Shown here one piece after another: positions 1 through 9,550 of a stretch of DNA of 64,000 nucleotides (position 1 is the stretch's first letter; every line of letters begins with the position of its first letter). The position numbers and the translations under genes are program-made. This DNA is from Clostridiales bacterium (GTDB lineage: Bacteria; Bacillota; Clostridia; Lachnospirales; Anaerotignaceae). Where the stretch lies: positions 1 to 64,000 of the forward strand of contig JAGZLR010000004.1 in NCBI GenBank assembly GCA_018364635.1. Reading direction: 5' to 3'. The notes under the pieces are model-generated. The model saw only the letters and a list, made by a program, of their open reading frames with translations, was not told the origin of the DNA and made no database searches.

Positions 1-2
1 CG

Positions 3-1271
3 CGGATGTCTTCAAGCATTCGCTGTTCTGGTATTCGTCAGGTAGAAAATCAGGCAAAAAAGGCTTTGATTGATATATTAAATAGAGAGTACAATGCTGA
101 TGGAGCAAATTTGAATCGTACAAAAAATAAGGCTGTTTATCTATTGACATATTTTCAGCGATATGGGAAAGATATATTTAAAAATTACAGAGAGGATGCA
201 TTTCCGGTTTTTGTGTATTATGGGGTGTGTACCAATAAATTCGAGGCGCTTTTTTTGGAATTTCTTTCGTATCTCCCATTAGATGTTATTTTAATCAATC
301 CAGATCTTACGAGACAATGTCTGTTTTTAGATCCTAGATTGTTTGAAAAGAAGTTTGAGCAGTCAATGAAAGCAGAAAGTTTTCCCCAGGAACTTAATGA
401 TATTACTTATTCCACTGTTGCCTATCATGCGGAGGAGGAGCTGACAGAGCTTATGTATCAAGATACGGGGCTTTATCGGCTTCGACAGTATCAAAAAGCC
501 GTTTCTGTACCTATTCAAACAATGTATGAAGAAATTTATTTGTTATGGGATCAGGAATTAAAGTATCGTCCCAATTTTGAGGTTATGGATGACAGAGTGG
601 TGGTACCGTCTCTTCTTTGTAAAATTTCAGGCGTGAAGGATGGAAATATACATGAATACTGGGCTTCTTTGCAAAAGTTATATACAAAGGATACATTGTT
701 TATTAATAAAGTGCCGTATATTTTGAGTAGCGAAATAAAAAATAGACAGATCTGTATCTCCTTTTTGAAAAATAGAAAACTTCTGAGAGACAAAATAAAG
801 GGGAGTTCCGTATATCCATATAGCATTTTTCGAGAGGAAACCCAAGATTTTATGTTAGATAAATTACAGGAGCTTCTGGACAGCGGTTTGGTGAAAGGAA
901 CATATTCTAATGGAATGGAATTTACCATCATCGCTGTTATCCTAAATCTAGATAATAAAATTACTAGAATGATACAAAATTTTGATTTCACACGAAAAAA
1001 TCCAAAGATTTTAGTTTTGGCAACAGACGAAAAGATTCTTAGTTTGGAAGATAGCATTGTTTTGTTATATTTGCATATGGTTGGTTTTGACGTGGCGTTA
1101 TTTGTACCGACAGGTTACAGAGTAGTTGAAAACTATTACACAAAACCAGTATTTAGCGAGTATCAAATAGGGGAATATATGTATGATTTAAAAGCGCCGC
1201 CGTTAAGGCAGAGTGCAGAGATAAAACAGCCTAAATTAGGGTTTATCAATAGATTATTCAGGAAGGATTGA
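3..1271 (+). CDS. YceG-like tellurium-module protein (5' partial)
   Basis: The reading frame is open to the left window edge (codon at 3-5 is sense), so the ATG at 6 need not be the start. The 421 visible residues resemble the C-terminal part of the YceG family, proposed to be part of a biosynthetic module in tellurium-resistance (Ter) operons; the B. subtilis member is over 500 residues, which fits a truncated view. I see no signal peptide, transmembrane segment or catalytic motif I can name. It overlaps the following telA gene at its stop codon, and TelA and TerD neighbours are the main support for the call. Its biochemical function is unknown. Confidence 0.75.
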   Translation, partial: RMSSSIRCSGIRQVENQAKKALIDILNREYNADGANLNRTKNKAVYLLTYFQRYGKDIFKNYREDAFPVFVYYGVCTNKFEALFLEFLSYLPLDVILINPDLTRQCLFLDPRLFEKKFEQSMKAESFPQELNDITYSTVAYHAEEELTELMYQDTGLYRLRQYQKAVSVPIQTMYEEIYLLWDQELKYRPNFEVMDDRVVVPSLLCKISGVKDGNIHEYWASLQKLYTKDTLFINKVPYILSSEIKNRQICISFLKNRKLLRDKIKGSSVYPYSIFREETQDFMLDKLQELLDSGLVKGTYSNGMEFTIIAVILNLDNKITRMIQNFDFTRKNPKILVLATDEKILSLEDSIVLLYLHMVGFDVALFVPTGYRVVENYYTKPVFSEYQIGEYMYDLKAPPLRQSAEIKQPKLGFINRLFRKD

Positions 1272-2410
1272 TGAAAATGGGACTGAATTTTGAATCTCAA
1301 AAAAACATGGGACAGCAGACAGAGACAGCCACTATGAGTAATGAACTCGAAGTTCGGCCGTTTAATATTGTGGAAGACCGAAAAGATTTGACTGAAAAGT
1401 TGGTAAATTCTAAAGAAGTGGATGATATTGCTAGTACAATCTATGTAGATGACCCTAACTCTATTGTGACTTTTGGCTCTGAGGTTGCAGAAAATATTTC
1501 AAAAGCGTCTGATGTGATATTAAATAGTATGAATATGAATCAAATTGATGATTCCAGCCGGATGTTGACTGCTTTGTCAAAGATTATGGAAAAGTTTGAT
1601 ATTAATGAGCTTCAGGAAAAAGAGGGTTTTCTTGATAAGCTTTTTGGGGGCGCTCGTAGGCAATTAGATAAGATATTGAATAAGTACCACTCCATGGGAG
1701 ATGAGGTAGACAAAATTTATGTACAGCTAAAACAATATGAATCAGAAATCAAGCAGTCCAATAAAAAGTTGGAAGATATGTTTCAAGCCAATATTGCGTA
1801 CTTTCATGAGTTGGAAAAATATATTCTTGCTGGTGAGCAGGGGATTAGGGAAATTTCTGATTACGTAGAACAGAGAACAAAGGAATTTCAACAAACAAAT
1901 GACAGTTCCATCCAGTTTGAACTAACGACTTTGGAACAGGCAAAGATGATGTTGGAGCAGAGAACACAGGATCTTAGAATGGCGGAAAATGTAGCAATGC
2001 AGTCAGTACCTATGATTAAAACGATGGAGTTTAGCAATATGAACCTCATCAGAAAAATCAACTCTGCATTTATTATTACACTACCTGTGTTTAAGCAGGC
2101 ATTATCGCAGGCTATTTTGCTAAAACGTCAAAAAATTCAAGCAGAGGCAATGTCTGTCTTAGATAAAAAGACCAATGAAATGCTGATTAAAAATGCTCAA
2201 AATACAGTAGCGCAGTCAAAACTGACAGCACAGCTTGCAAGTGGAAGCACAATTAAAATGGAGACACTGGAAACTACATGGCGCACAATTTGCACTGGAA
2301 TTGATGAGACAAAGCAAATTCAGGAAAATGCTAGAAAGCAAAGAGAAGAAGACCAAGCTAGGCTCAATGCTATTAAAACTGACTTTAATCAGAAATTTGG
2401 CAAGTTATAA
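1271..2410 (+). CDS. TelA-family toxic anion resistance protein
   Basis: About 379 residues, highly charged and mostly helical, with long coiled-coil-like stretches around residues 130-240 and 290-375 and no membrane segment: the pattern of the TelA/KlaA/YceH family. Family members are linked to tellurite and other chemical stress tolerance; the biochemical role is unknown. The ATG at 1271 shares its A with the upstream TGA stop and follows a GGAAGGA ribosome binding site at 1261-1267; a TTG at 1268 and an ATG at 1277 are alternatives. The tight junction implies translational coupling to the YceG-like gene. Downstream lie three terD genes. Confidence 0.88.
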   Translation: MKMGLNFESQKNMGQQTETATMSNELEVRPFNIVEDRKDLTEKLVNSKEVDDIASTIYVDDPNSIVTFGSEVAENISKASDVILNSMNMNQIDDSSRMLTALSKIMEKFDINELQEKEGFLDKLFGGARRQLDKILNKYHSMGDEVDKIYVQLKQYESEIKQSNKKLEDMFQANIAYFHELEKYILAGEQGIREISDYVEQRTKEFQQTNDSSIQFELTTLEQAKMMLEQRTQDLRMAENVAMQSVPMIKTMEFSNMNLIRKINSAFIITLPVFKQALSQAILLKRQKIQAEAMSVLDKKTNEMLIKNAQNTVAQSKLTAQLASGSTIKMETLETTWRTICTGIDETKQIQENARKQREEDQARLNAIKTDFNQKFGKL

Positions 2411-2453
2411 AACTTTTTAAAAGTTTTATTTATATTAAAGGAGGTAGATCAAA

Positions 2454-3035
2454 ATGCCTATCAGTTTACAAAAGGGACAAAAGGTAAGTCTGACAAAAGG
2501 AAATCCTGGGTTAAAGAAACTTATGGTAGGTTTGGGCTGGGATGTTAACCAGTTTGACGGAGGCGCTGATTTTGACCTTGACGCTGCTGCGTTTCTTGTT
2601 GGAGAAAACGGAAAAGTTTTATCATCAGAAGATTTCGTTTTTTATGGTAATCTAAAGCATAAGAGTGGTGCTGTAGAGCATATGGGAGATAATTTGACTG
2701 GTGAAGGCGATGGAGATGATGAGCAGATCAAAGTTAATCTAGAGAAGGTACCTGCAAATATCTCCAAAGTCATCTTTACATGTACCATTTATGATGCAGA
2801 GGCACGCCGCCAAAATTTTGGACAAGTATCCAATGCATTTATCCGTATTGTAGATGAATCAACCAATGAAGAGTTAATCCGCTATGATTTGGGAGAAGAT
2901 TTTTCCATTGAGACAGCAGTTGTTGTAGGAGAAATCTATAGATATAACGGTGAGTGGAAATTTAATGCTGTAGGAAGTGGTTTCCAGGGTGGTTTGGCTG
3001 TTTTATGCAATAATTATGGGGTAGAAGTCGAATAA
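2454..3035 (+). CDS. TerD family protein, copy 1
   Basis: 193 residues, full length for TerD. It has the typical start (KGQKVSLTK), a GLGWD motif near residue 27, an acidic FDLDAAAFLV segment and the GDNLTGEGDGDDEQI stretch whose acidic residues bind Ca2+ in characterised TerD proteins. It is cytoplasmic with no signal peptide. An AAGGAGG site lies just before the ATG. It is followed 10-16 bases later by a second copy of clearly related sequence, so these are tandem duplicates. The family is tied to tellurite, phage and chemical stress response; the exact role is not established. Confidence 0.93.
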   Translation: MPISLQKGQKVSLTKGNPGLKKLMVGLGWDVNQFDGGADFDLDAAAFLVGENGKVLSSEDFVFYGNLKHKSGAVEHMGDNLTGEGDGDDEQIKVNLEKVPANISKVIFTCTIYDAEARRQNFGQVSNAFIRIVDESTNEELIRYDLGEDFSIETAVVVGEIYRYNGEWKFNAVGSGFQGGLAVLCNNYGVEVE

Positions 3036-3051
3036 AAAGGAGGAAATGAAT

Positions 3052-3633
3052 ATGCCAGTTAATCTAAAAAAAGGACAGAAAGTAAGTATCACAAAGGATA
3101 ATCCAGGACTCAAAAATATCACAGTAGGATTAGGTTGGGATGTCAATCGTTTTGATACAGGCGGAGATTTTGATCTTGATACAGAGGCATTTCTTGTTTC
3201 TGATGCGGGAAAAATAACTTGTCAGGAAGATTTTATTTTTTATGGTAACTTAAAGCACCCAAGCGGTGCAGTAGAGCATCTAGGTGATAACCGTACTGGC
3301 GCAGGAGAGGGAGACGACGAGCAGATAAAAATTGATTTAAGCAAAGTGCCTGATCAAATCAGTAAGATTGTATTTGCAGTTACAATTTATGATGCGGAGA
3401 TACGCAATCAAAACTTTGGGCAGGTATCCAATGCTTTCATCCGTATTGTAGATGACCAGACAGGACAAGAAATTTTGCGCTATGATTTAGGAGAAGATTT
3501 TTCTATTGAGACAGCAGCGGTCTTTGGCGAATTATATAAGAATAATGGCGAGTGGAAATTTAATGCTATTGGAAGTGGATATCAGGGTGGTTTAGCAGCA
3601 TTATGCGCTAGCTTTGGTATTGATGTAGAATAA
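3052..3633 (+). CDS. TerD family protein, copy 2
   Basis: Close paralogue of the preceding gene with the same Ca2+-site segments (FDLDTEAFLV and GDNRTGAGEGDDEQI) and the same C-terminal EWKFNAIGSG stretch. The in-frame ATG at 3046 sits too close to the AAGGAGG site (3037-3043); the ATG at 3052 has 8-base spacing and gives a start matching the sister proteins, so it is preferred. It is 193 residues and probably cytoplasmic. It lies in the telA-terD-terD-terD operon, with no terminator seen between copies. Confidence 0.93.
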   Translation: MPVNLKKGQKVSITKDNPGLKNITVGLGWDVNRFDTGGDFDLDTEAFLVSDAGKITCQEDFIFYGNLKHPSGAVEHLGDNRTGAGEGDDEQIKIDLSKVPDQISKIVFAVTIYDAEIRNQNFGQVSNAFIRIVDDQTGQEILRYDLGEDFSIETAAVFGELYKNNGEWKFNAIGSGYQGGLAALCASFGIDVE

Positions 3634-3648
3634 GGGGGAAAGGGTACT

Positions 3649-4236
3649 ATGGCAATCAGTTTACAAAAAGGACAAAAGATAAGCTTGACAAAAGATAACG
3701 CTGGTTTAAGCAAAATCATTGTAGGTTTGGGCTGGGATGAGATTGAAAGAAAAAAAGGCTTCTTTGCTCCAAAACCACAGGCAATTGACTGTGACGCTTC
3801 CGCCATTATCCTTACAAATGGAAAACTTGCTAGTAACCGTGATGTTGTATATTTTGGAAACCTTAGACACAGCAGTGGTGCGGTCATCCATATGGGGGAT
3901 AATTTAACAGGTGCAGGTGATAATGATGATGAGCAAATTGTGGTTGATTTGAACACACTGCCTCAAGAGATTGACAAAATCGTTTTTGTTGTCAATATTT
4001 ATAGTGCGGTTTCAAGAAAACAAGATTTTGGAATGATTAAAAATTGTTTTATTCGAATTGTTGATGGAAAGAATAATTCAGAAATTTGCCGATATAATCT
4101 TTCTGAAAACTATGATGGCATGACTGCCATGATTTTTGGTGAAGTTTACCGGCACAACGCAGAATGGAAGTTCAATCCAATTGGTCAGGCAACAACAGAT
4201 CCTGGATTAGGAGAAATGGCAGAACGGTACAGATGA
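3649..4236 (+). CDS. TerD family protein, divergent copy 3
   Basis: 195 residues. The N-terminus matches the two upstream TerD copies, but after GLGWD it carries an insert rich in Lys and Phe (IERKKGFFAPKPQ, about residues 28-40) and a CDASAIIL segment in place of FDLDAAAFL. The second acidic loop (GDNLTGAGDNDDEQI) is kept, so Ca2+ binding is likely retained. This resembles the TerD subclass with the KKGxF loop; the difference from copies 1 and 2 suggests division of labour. A GGGGGAAAGG site precedes the ATG. A strong hairpin terminator follows. Confidence 0.92.
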   Translation: MAISLQKGQKISLTKDNAGLSKIIVGLGWDEIERKKGFFAPKPQAIDCDASAIILTNGKLASNRDVVYFGNLRHSSGAVIHMGDNLTGAGDNDDEQIVVDLNTLPQEIDKIVFVVNIYSAVSRKQDFGMIKNCFIRIVDGKNNSEICRYNLSENYDGMTAMIFGEVYRHNAEWKFNPIGQATTDPGLGEMAERYR

Positions 4237-4243
4237 TAAACAA

Positions 4244-4277
4244 ACAGGGGGGAGATTACACTCCCCCTGTAAATTTT
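4244..4277 (+). terminator. Rho-independent terminator after terD copy 3
   Basis: Stem ACAGGGGG(G)AG paired with CTCCCCCTGT around a short ATTACA loop, followed by AAATTTTTAT. It separates the ter genes from the ATPase gene. Confidence 0.75.
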
Positions 4278-4312
4278 TATTTGCCAGAACGAATTATGAT
4301 TGGAGCTAAGAT

Positions 4313-6958
4313 ATGGACAAAAAATTTAATGGTTTGACAGATGCGCAGGTAGAAGAAAGCAGAAAAAAATATGGATCAAATGCGATTAAAGAAGCTGAGC
4401 CGGAAACCTTTTGGCAACAATTCTTAGATGGCTTCCAGGATCCGATGATTAGAATTCTTTGTTTTATTGCAATTGTTATGTTAATTATGTTTGCTTTGGG
4501 GCAGACAGAATGGTATGAGCCTGTAGGAACGATTTTAGCAATATTGATTGTCAATCTTGTTTCTGCGAAGACTGGAGTTGCTAACGATGACGCTTATAGA
4601 AAATTGAAGCAGTCTCAGAAAAAAGATACTGCGAAGGTTATGAGAAATGGCGCTTTGACAATCATTGAAGTTGATGACATTGTTGTCGGGGATATTATAG
4701 TTCTTCAGTCTGGAGATAAAATTCTTGCGGATGGTGTTTTAGTTGATGGTAAACTTTCAGTAGACAACAGTAGTCTGAATGGTGAGGCTGAAGAATGCAA
4801 AAAGACAGCAGCTGATATGAATTTCAAAATACCAGACAGTATTACAGGTGATACATTTGTTGATAGCCATAGTTTGTTTCGTGGCGCTACCGTTCTTGAC
4901 GGAGAGGGATTTATGTCCGTTCAGAAGGTAGGAGAGAACACAATGATGGGGAAAATGGCAGATGAAATGAATGATAAAGAGCCGGATTCTCCGTTGAAAG
5001 TAAAATTGAGTAAACTAGCGGGACAGATTTCTGTTTTTGGCTATATAGGCGCTATTGTCATTGCGGTAGCATATTTTGTGCATTATGTTATTTTGGCAGG
5101 CGGTTTTGACGCTTATTTAGCATCAGGTTGGGTAAACATTTTAAAAAATATTATGAATGCGGTCTCTGTTGCTGTTACCATCATTGTCTGTGCAGTGCCA
5201 GAAGGGTTGCCTCTGGTTATCGCGTTAGTACTGATGCAAAATACTGGTAAGTTATATAAATTAAATGTGTTAGTTAGAAAATCAATCGGTATTGAAACCG
5301 CAGGATCGCTTAATATCCTTTTCAGCGACAAAACTGGTACGATTACAAAAGGAAAATTAGAGGTTGTTGAATTTTTTGACGGCTCTGCATCTACTGTTCC
5401 TATGGAAACAATGGATACTCAAAAGGAAACTAAGCAAAAAGAGATCCTTGATATTTGTATTGGAAAAAATACAGGTGCTATGTTTGATAATCGTCATGAA
5501 GTCGTTGGCGGAAATATGACAGATCAGGCATTGTTAAAATTTTTAGGCGAAGAAAAATATCAAGCGCTGATGGAGAACAGTGCTTATGATATGGCAGAAA
5601 AACAGGAGTTTAATAGCGCCAATAAATTTAGTCAAGTTTTCATTTTTTCTGAGGGTATGACCTTTTATAAGGGGGCGCCTGAGAAGCTGTTAGCCCATGC
5701 AAAAAAATATATTGATGCGGACGGCAAAGAACTAGATATTGATCTGGACTGTGTCAATAGAAAAATTGATGAACTTTCTAATCGTGCAATGCGTGTTTTG
5801 GCTTTTGGCTATAGCAAAAAGCCATTAGAGCTGAATCAAATTAATGATGATATCGTTATTGTTGGTTTTGTAGGAATTAGAGATGATGTTCGCCAGGAAG
5901 TAAAAGAGGCGATTCGTGAAGTACAAGAGGCTCAGATCCAAGTTGTTATGATTACTGGTGACCGAAAAGAAACTGCCGTAGCGATTGCCAAAGAGGCTGG
6001 TCTATTTGGTGGCTCAGATGATGTCGCACTTACATCAGCAGAGTTAAATGCAATGAGCGATGATGAAGTAAAGGCTGTGCTTCCTCGAATTCGTGTTATT
6101 GCAAGAGCCCTTCCTACAGATAAAAGTCGTATGGTGAAATTATGTCAGGAAATGAATTTGGTCGTGGGAATGACTGGTGATGGTGTCAATGACAGTCCAG
6201 CATTAAAACGTGCTGACGTAGGTTTTGCTATGGGAAGCGGTACAGATGTTGCAAAGGAAGCTGGAAAGCTTGTTATTTTGGATGATAACTTTAACTCTAT
6301 TAAAAATGCAATTTGGTACGGCAGAACACTTTACATTAATATCCTTAAATTCTGTAAAATGCAGTTAGTAATTAACGTAGCTGCTGTAGTTGTATCTGCT
6401 CTTAGCCCGTTTATCGGCATAGAGGAACCTTTGCGTGTTACTCATTTATTATGGATTAATCTTTGTATGGATAGTTTGGCCTCTATTATGTTTGCAGGAG
6501 AACCAGCATTGAAAAAGTATATGAAGGATAAGCCAAGACGACGGGATGAAAGTATTATTAGCAAACCAATGGCGGTTCAAATTTTGGTGATGAGTGCATG
6601 GCTGGTAGCAATGAGTATTGCGTGGTTTAAAATTCCATTTTTTGCTTCCTTCTTTGACAATTCAGCACAGCTTTACAGTGCATATTTCTGCTTATTTGTC
6701 TTTAGCTTTATGGTAAATGCTTTTAACGTTAGAAGCGAGGGGGCAAATATTTTTGAACATATAAAAGAAAATCCATTGTTCATAAAAATATGGCTTGTTA
6801 TTATGGCAGTGCAGACTGCTTTAGCTTGTATCGGCGGAGTGATTGGCGAAGTATTTGGTTGTGTTAGATTTGGTCTAGAAGGATGGATTTTAATATTGTT
6901 GTTAGCATTTACTATGTATCCTGTTGATTTAATTAGAAAAGCAGTTACAAAAAAATAA
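4313..6958 (+). CDS. P-type cation (probably Ca2+) transporting ATPase
   Basis: 881 residues, full length for a P2-type pump that exports Ca2+ across the cell membrane using ATP. Visible motifs: the phosphorylation site SDKTGT with Asp339, an M4 segment with PEGLP, the MITGD motif, GDGVNDSP near residues 622-629 and an M6 segment LLWINLCMDSLA. Hydrophobic segments lie near residues 45-85, 240-310 and in the C-terminal 200 residues. The actuator loop reads NGEAEE (Asn156-Gly-Glu158) instead of the usual TGES; the catalytic Glu is kept. It lies directly after the terD genes, whose products bind Ca2+, so a joint role in Ca2+ stress handling is inferred. Its own terminator follows. Confidence 0.9.
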   Translation: MDKKFNGLTDAQVEESRKKYGSNAIKEAEPETFWQQFLDGFQDPMIRILCFIAIVMLIMFALGQTEWYEPVGTILAILIVNLVSAKTGVANDDAYRKLKQSQKKDTAKVMRNGALTIIEVDDIVVGDIIVLQSGDKILADGVLVDGKLSVDNSSLNGEAEECKKTAADMNFKIPDSITGDTFVDSHSLFRGATVLDGEGFMSVQKVGENTMMGKMADEMNDKEPDSPLKVKLSKLAGQISVFGYIGAIVIAVAYFVHYVILAGGFDAYLASGWVNILKNIMNAVSVAVTIIVCAVPEGLPLVIALVLMQNTGKLYKLNVLVRKSIGIETAGSLNILFSDKTGTITKGKLEVVEFFDGSASTVPMETMDTQKETKQKEILDICIGKNTGAMFDNRHEVVGGNMTDQALLKFLGEEKYQALMENSAYDMAEKQEFNSANKFSQVFIFSEGMTFYKGAPEKLLAHAKKYIDADGKELDIDLDCVNRKIDELSNRAMRVLAFGYSKKPLELNQINDDIVIVGFVGIRDDVRQEVKEAIREVQEAQIQVVMITGDRKETAVAIAKEAGLFGGSDDVALTSAELNAMSDDEVKAVLPRIRVIARALPTDKSRMVKLCQEMNLVVGMTGDGVNDSPALKRADVGFAMGSGTDVAKEAGKLVILDDNFNSIKNAIWYGRTLYINILKFCKMQLVINVAAVVVSALSPFIGIEEPLRVTHLLWINLCMDSLASIMFAGEPALKKYMKDKPRRRDESIISKPMAVQILVMSAWLVAMSIAWFKIPFFASFFDNSAQLYSAYFCLFVFSFMVNAFNVRSEGANIFEHIKENPLFIKIWLVIMAVQTALACIGGVIGEVFGCVRFGLEGWILILLLAFTMYPVDLIRKAVTKK

Positions 6959-6965
6959 GTCGTTC

Positions 6966-6999
6966 AAAGCGGTATAATAGTCTTTTATACCGCTTTTTG
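6966..6999 (+). terminator. Terminator after P-type ATPase
   Basis: Stem AAAGCGGTATAA paired with TTATACCGCTTT and a T-rich tail at 6994-6998. Confidence 0.85.
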
Positions 7000-7015
7000 T
7001 TAAGGGTGAGAAGTT

Positions 7016-7774
7016 ATGAAGGATGCATTTATTTCAGATCTAGATAATACATTGATTTATTCATATAAAAAGAATATTGGTGGGGACACAATAAATGTTG
7101 AGGTATATGAGGGAAGAGAAATTTCTTTTATGACACGCGGCTCTTATGAGGCGCTTTGTGAGCTTGGTAAACATATTTGTTTTATTCCTTTAACCACCAG
7201 ATCGTTAAAACAGTTTCAACGGATTAATTTTGGAAGGTCTCAGCCGAAGTATGCATTGACATCAAATGGCGGTACACTGTTAGTGGATGGTGTGGAGGAT
7301 GAAAAGTTTAAAAAGGATTCGCTGGAGCTCATACAACCAGCACTTCCAGAGATGGAAAAAGCGAGAAAAATATTGGGAAAAGATAAAAACTTGATTTTAG
7401 ATATTTATTTGGTAGACGATTTTTTTCTTTATTCCAAATCTAAATTACCGACAGACTCATTGGAGAATTTAAAGGACAAGATAAATTTAGACGAAGTAAG
7501 TTTACTGCAAAATGGCGAGAAAATATATGTGATACCCAAAAAGCTTAATAAGGGAACTGCAGTGACCAGAGTGAAAGAATACTTGAAGCTGGAAAGAATT
7601 ATTGCGGCTGGGGATAGTCTCTTTGATATCCCTATGCTTGAGGCGGCAGACATTGCTTTTTCTCCATCTCATCTTCATCATTTGGGAAAACAAAAACCAC
7701 AGTGGTTAGCGGCAGAGGAAGATATTGTTTTCTCAGACTATATTTTTAAGCATATGATAGATTTCATGGTATGA
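7016..7774 (+). CDS. HAD-superfamily hydrolase of the Ter module
   Basis: 252 residues. HAD motif I is DLDNT (Asp8, Asp10), motif II is in LTTRS (Thr60-Arg62), a SNGG segment follows at 83-86, and motif IV is GDSLFD near residue 200, as in Cof/sucrose-phosphatase-like (C2-cap) members. The likely reaction is Mg2+-dependent phosphate ester hydrolysis; substrate unknown. HAD phosphatases of this kind are known partners in ter gene neighbourhoods, and here the gene lies between two terminators just after the Ca2+-ATPase. GGGTGAGAAG upstream serves as ribosome binding site. Confidence 0.8.
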   Translation: MKDAFISDLDNTLIYSYKKNIGGDTINVEVYEGREISFMTRGSYEALCELGKHICFIPLTTRSLKQFQRINFGRSQPKYALTSNGGTLLVDGVEDEKFKKDSLELIQPALPEMEKARKILGKDKNLILDIYLVDDFFLYSKSKLPTDSLENLKDKINLDEVSLLQNGEKIYVIPKKLNKGTAVTRVKEYLKLERIIAAGDSLFDIPMLEAADIAFSPSHLHHLGKQKPQWLAAEEDIVFSDYIFKHMIDFMV

Positions 7775-7780
7775 TACAAG

Positions 7781-7816
7781 AAAAAAGAGGGATAGAAGAA
7801 CTATCCCTCTTTTTTA
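7781..7816 (+). terminator. Terminator closing the Ter module
   Basis: Perfect 15-bp stem AAAAAAGAGGGATAG / CTATCCCTCTTTTTT with an AAGAA loop. It is symmetrical enough to work in both directions. Confidence 0.9.
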
Positions 7817-7969
7817 AATTATGTAGGGAATAAGTATGACAGTTTTTTTAGTTTTTTTACTATATTTTTAAGTTGATCTATGACATCTTTAGAAACTAAA
7901 AAAAATAAAAAGTCATTGTCAACAAAATGCTTTCTATTTTAGAATGTTTATAGAGGATGGTGTCTTATT

Positions 7970-9538
7970 ATGAAGAAAAAAATCCTAAATATAGAAAATC
8001 AAGTATCTTTGATCCAAATTTTTGGCATAGTTATCACTATTTTATTGTGTATGGTAGTATCTATTACAGTCACTGTTACTAGAAATAACAATAAACAGGA
8101 AGAAAAACTTTTGAGGACAGCAAAGATTCTTGCTAGCAGCTCTATTGTAATAGAGGCACTTCAGGAAGACAGTAATAATGTATATATCAATAACTATTTG
8201 GATATTTATATAAAATCTATTGCAAATTTGGATTTTTTAGCTGTGTGCGACACCAAAAATGTTTGTATTTATTATCCTAATAAATCATTCGTAGGCAGGA
8301 CAATGCGGTTTGGTGATGAATGGCAGGTATTATCCACAGGGGAATCCTATATATCGACAGTGGACCGAAAGTATTATGGGCTGAAAATGGCATATACGCC
8401 GGTATATGATCGAAAAGGAACAATTTTGGGATATGTTTTGCTCTCTGTATTTCATGAGTCCTCCACATCAGATGTTATGCATCTATTTTATTTATATATG
8501 GCAATTTCATTTATCACTGCCTTTGTTGGGATTTTTATTGCCATTTCTGTTCAAAATAGAACAAGAAAGATTTTGCGCTTGACGGATGAACGATCAGAAG
8601 TTATTGATGCATTGGATGAGGCAATTGTGGCAATCAATTTGAAAGGTGAAGTGATTATGGCCAATAAAGCCTTTTTCGAAATGCTGGGCTGCTCTAATCA
8701 AGAGCATTTTGAAGGGAAGTTGGAGGAGATTTTTCCCGAGACAGAGCTAATAAAAATTTTGGAAACAGGGACTGCGCAATACAATATTAGTGTTAGAATC
8801 CATGGAGAGGATTATGTCAGCAGCAGAATTCCCGTCTATGAAAAAGGGCACATGATCGGAGCAGCAAGTATTTCAAGAAATGTAACGGAAATTCGCCGTC
8901 TTGCTCAAGAGCTTTCAGAAACAACAGAAATGATCAATTCCCTTAGAAGTTTTAATCATGAGTTTATGAATAAAATCCATGTTATTTTAGGATATTTAGA
9001 GACAAAGAATCCTTTGGAAGCTAAAAAATTTATTCTCAACAATGTGGGAGCTTCTTCGGCTAATATCAGTAAAGTAGCCAATGAAATTGAGTCTACTGGA
9101 ATTGCTGCCATTATTATTGGAAAAATGGTAAGCGCAAGTAATTTTGGGATAAAATTAGATTTGATTGGTGATAGTTACTGTAAAAATATGACTACAGGGA
9201 TTTCTTTTGATTTTTATGTAACCATTTTAGGGAATTTATTGGAAAATTCCATTGACGAGCTAAAAGACAGTAATTTGCCGGTGAAGGAAATTAATATCGG
9301 CCTTTTTATAGATGAAAAGTATACAGTGATATCGGTAACAGACACTGGACGTGGTATGACAGAGGAAGTGAGCAAACATATTTTTGAGAGAGGGTATTCT
9401 ACAAAGGGAGTTAAACGTGGCACAGGATTATTTTTGGTAAAAGAATTGGTTGATAAGTATTATGGTACCATTGAAGTTGATACGGAGCCTGGCGAAGGAA
9501 CTTCAATTACCGTGTCCTTGGAGAGAAATGTAGATTAG
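7970..9538 (+). CDS. CitA/DctS-type sensor histidine kinase
   Basis: 522 residues. Transmembrane helix 1 is near residues 13-35 and helix 2 near 165-190, bracketing an extracellular PAS/CACHE-like sensor domain of the kind that binds carboxylates in CitA, DcuS and DctS. A cytoplasmic PAS domain follows (about 205-300), then the phosphoacceptor helix with NHEFMNKIHVILG (His near 329), then a HATPase domain with DTGRGM and GTGLFLVKE. It is the first gene of an operon with a response regulator and a LysR regulator. Ligand unknown; a small carboxylate is the family expectation. Confidence 0.92.
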   Translation: MKKKILNIENQVSLIQIFGIVITILLCMVVSITVTVTRNNNKQEEKLLRTAKILASSSIVIEALQEDSNNVYINNYLDIYIKSIANLDFLAVCDTKNVCIYYPNKSFVGRTMRFGDEWQVLSTGESYISTVDRKYYGLKMAYTPVYDRKGTILGYVLLSVFHESSTSDVMHLFYLYMAISFITAFVGIFIAISVQNRTRKILRLTDERSEVIDALDEAIVAINLKGEVIMANKAFFEMLGCSNQEHFEGKLEEIFPETELIKILETGTAQYNISVRIHGEDYVSSRIPVYEKGHMIGAASISRNVTEIRRLAQELSETTEMINSLRSFNHEFMNKIHVILGYLETKNPLEAKKFILNNVGASSANISKVANEIESTGIAAIIIGKMVSASNFGIKLDLIGDSYCKNMTTGISFDFYVTILGNLLENSIDELKDSNLPVKEINIGLFIDEKYTVISVTDTGRGMTEEVSKHIFERGYSTKGVKRGTGLFLVKELVDKYYGTIEVDTEPGEGTSITVSLERNVD

Positions 9539-9550
9539 GAGCGAAAGGTC

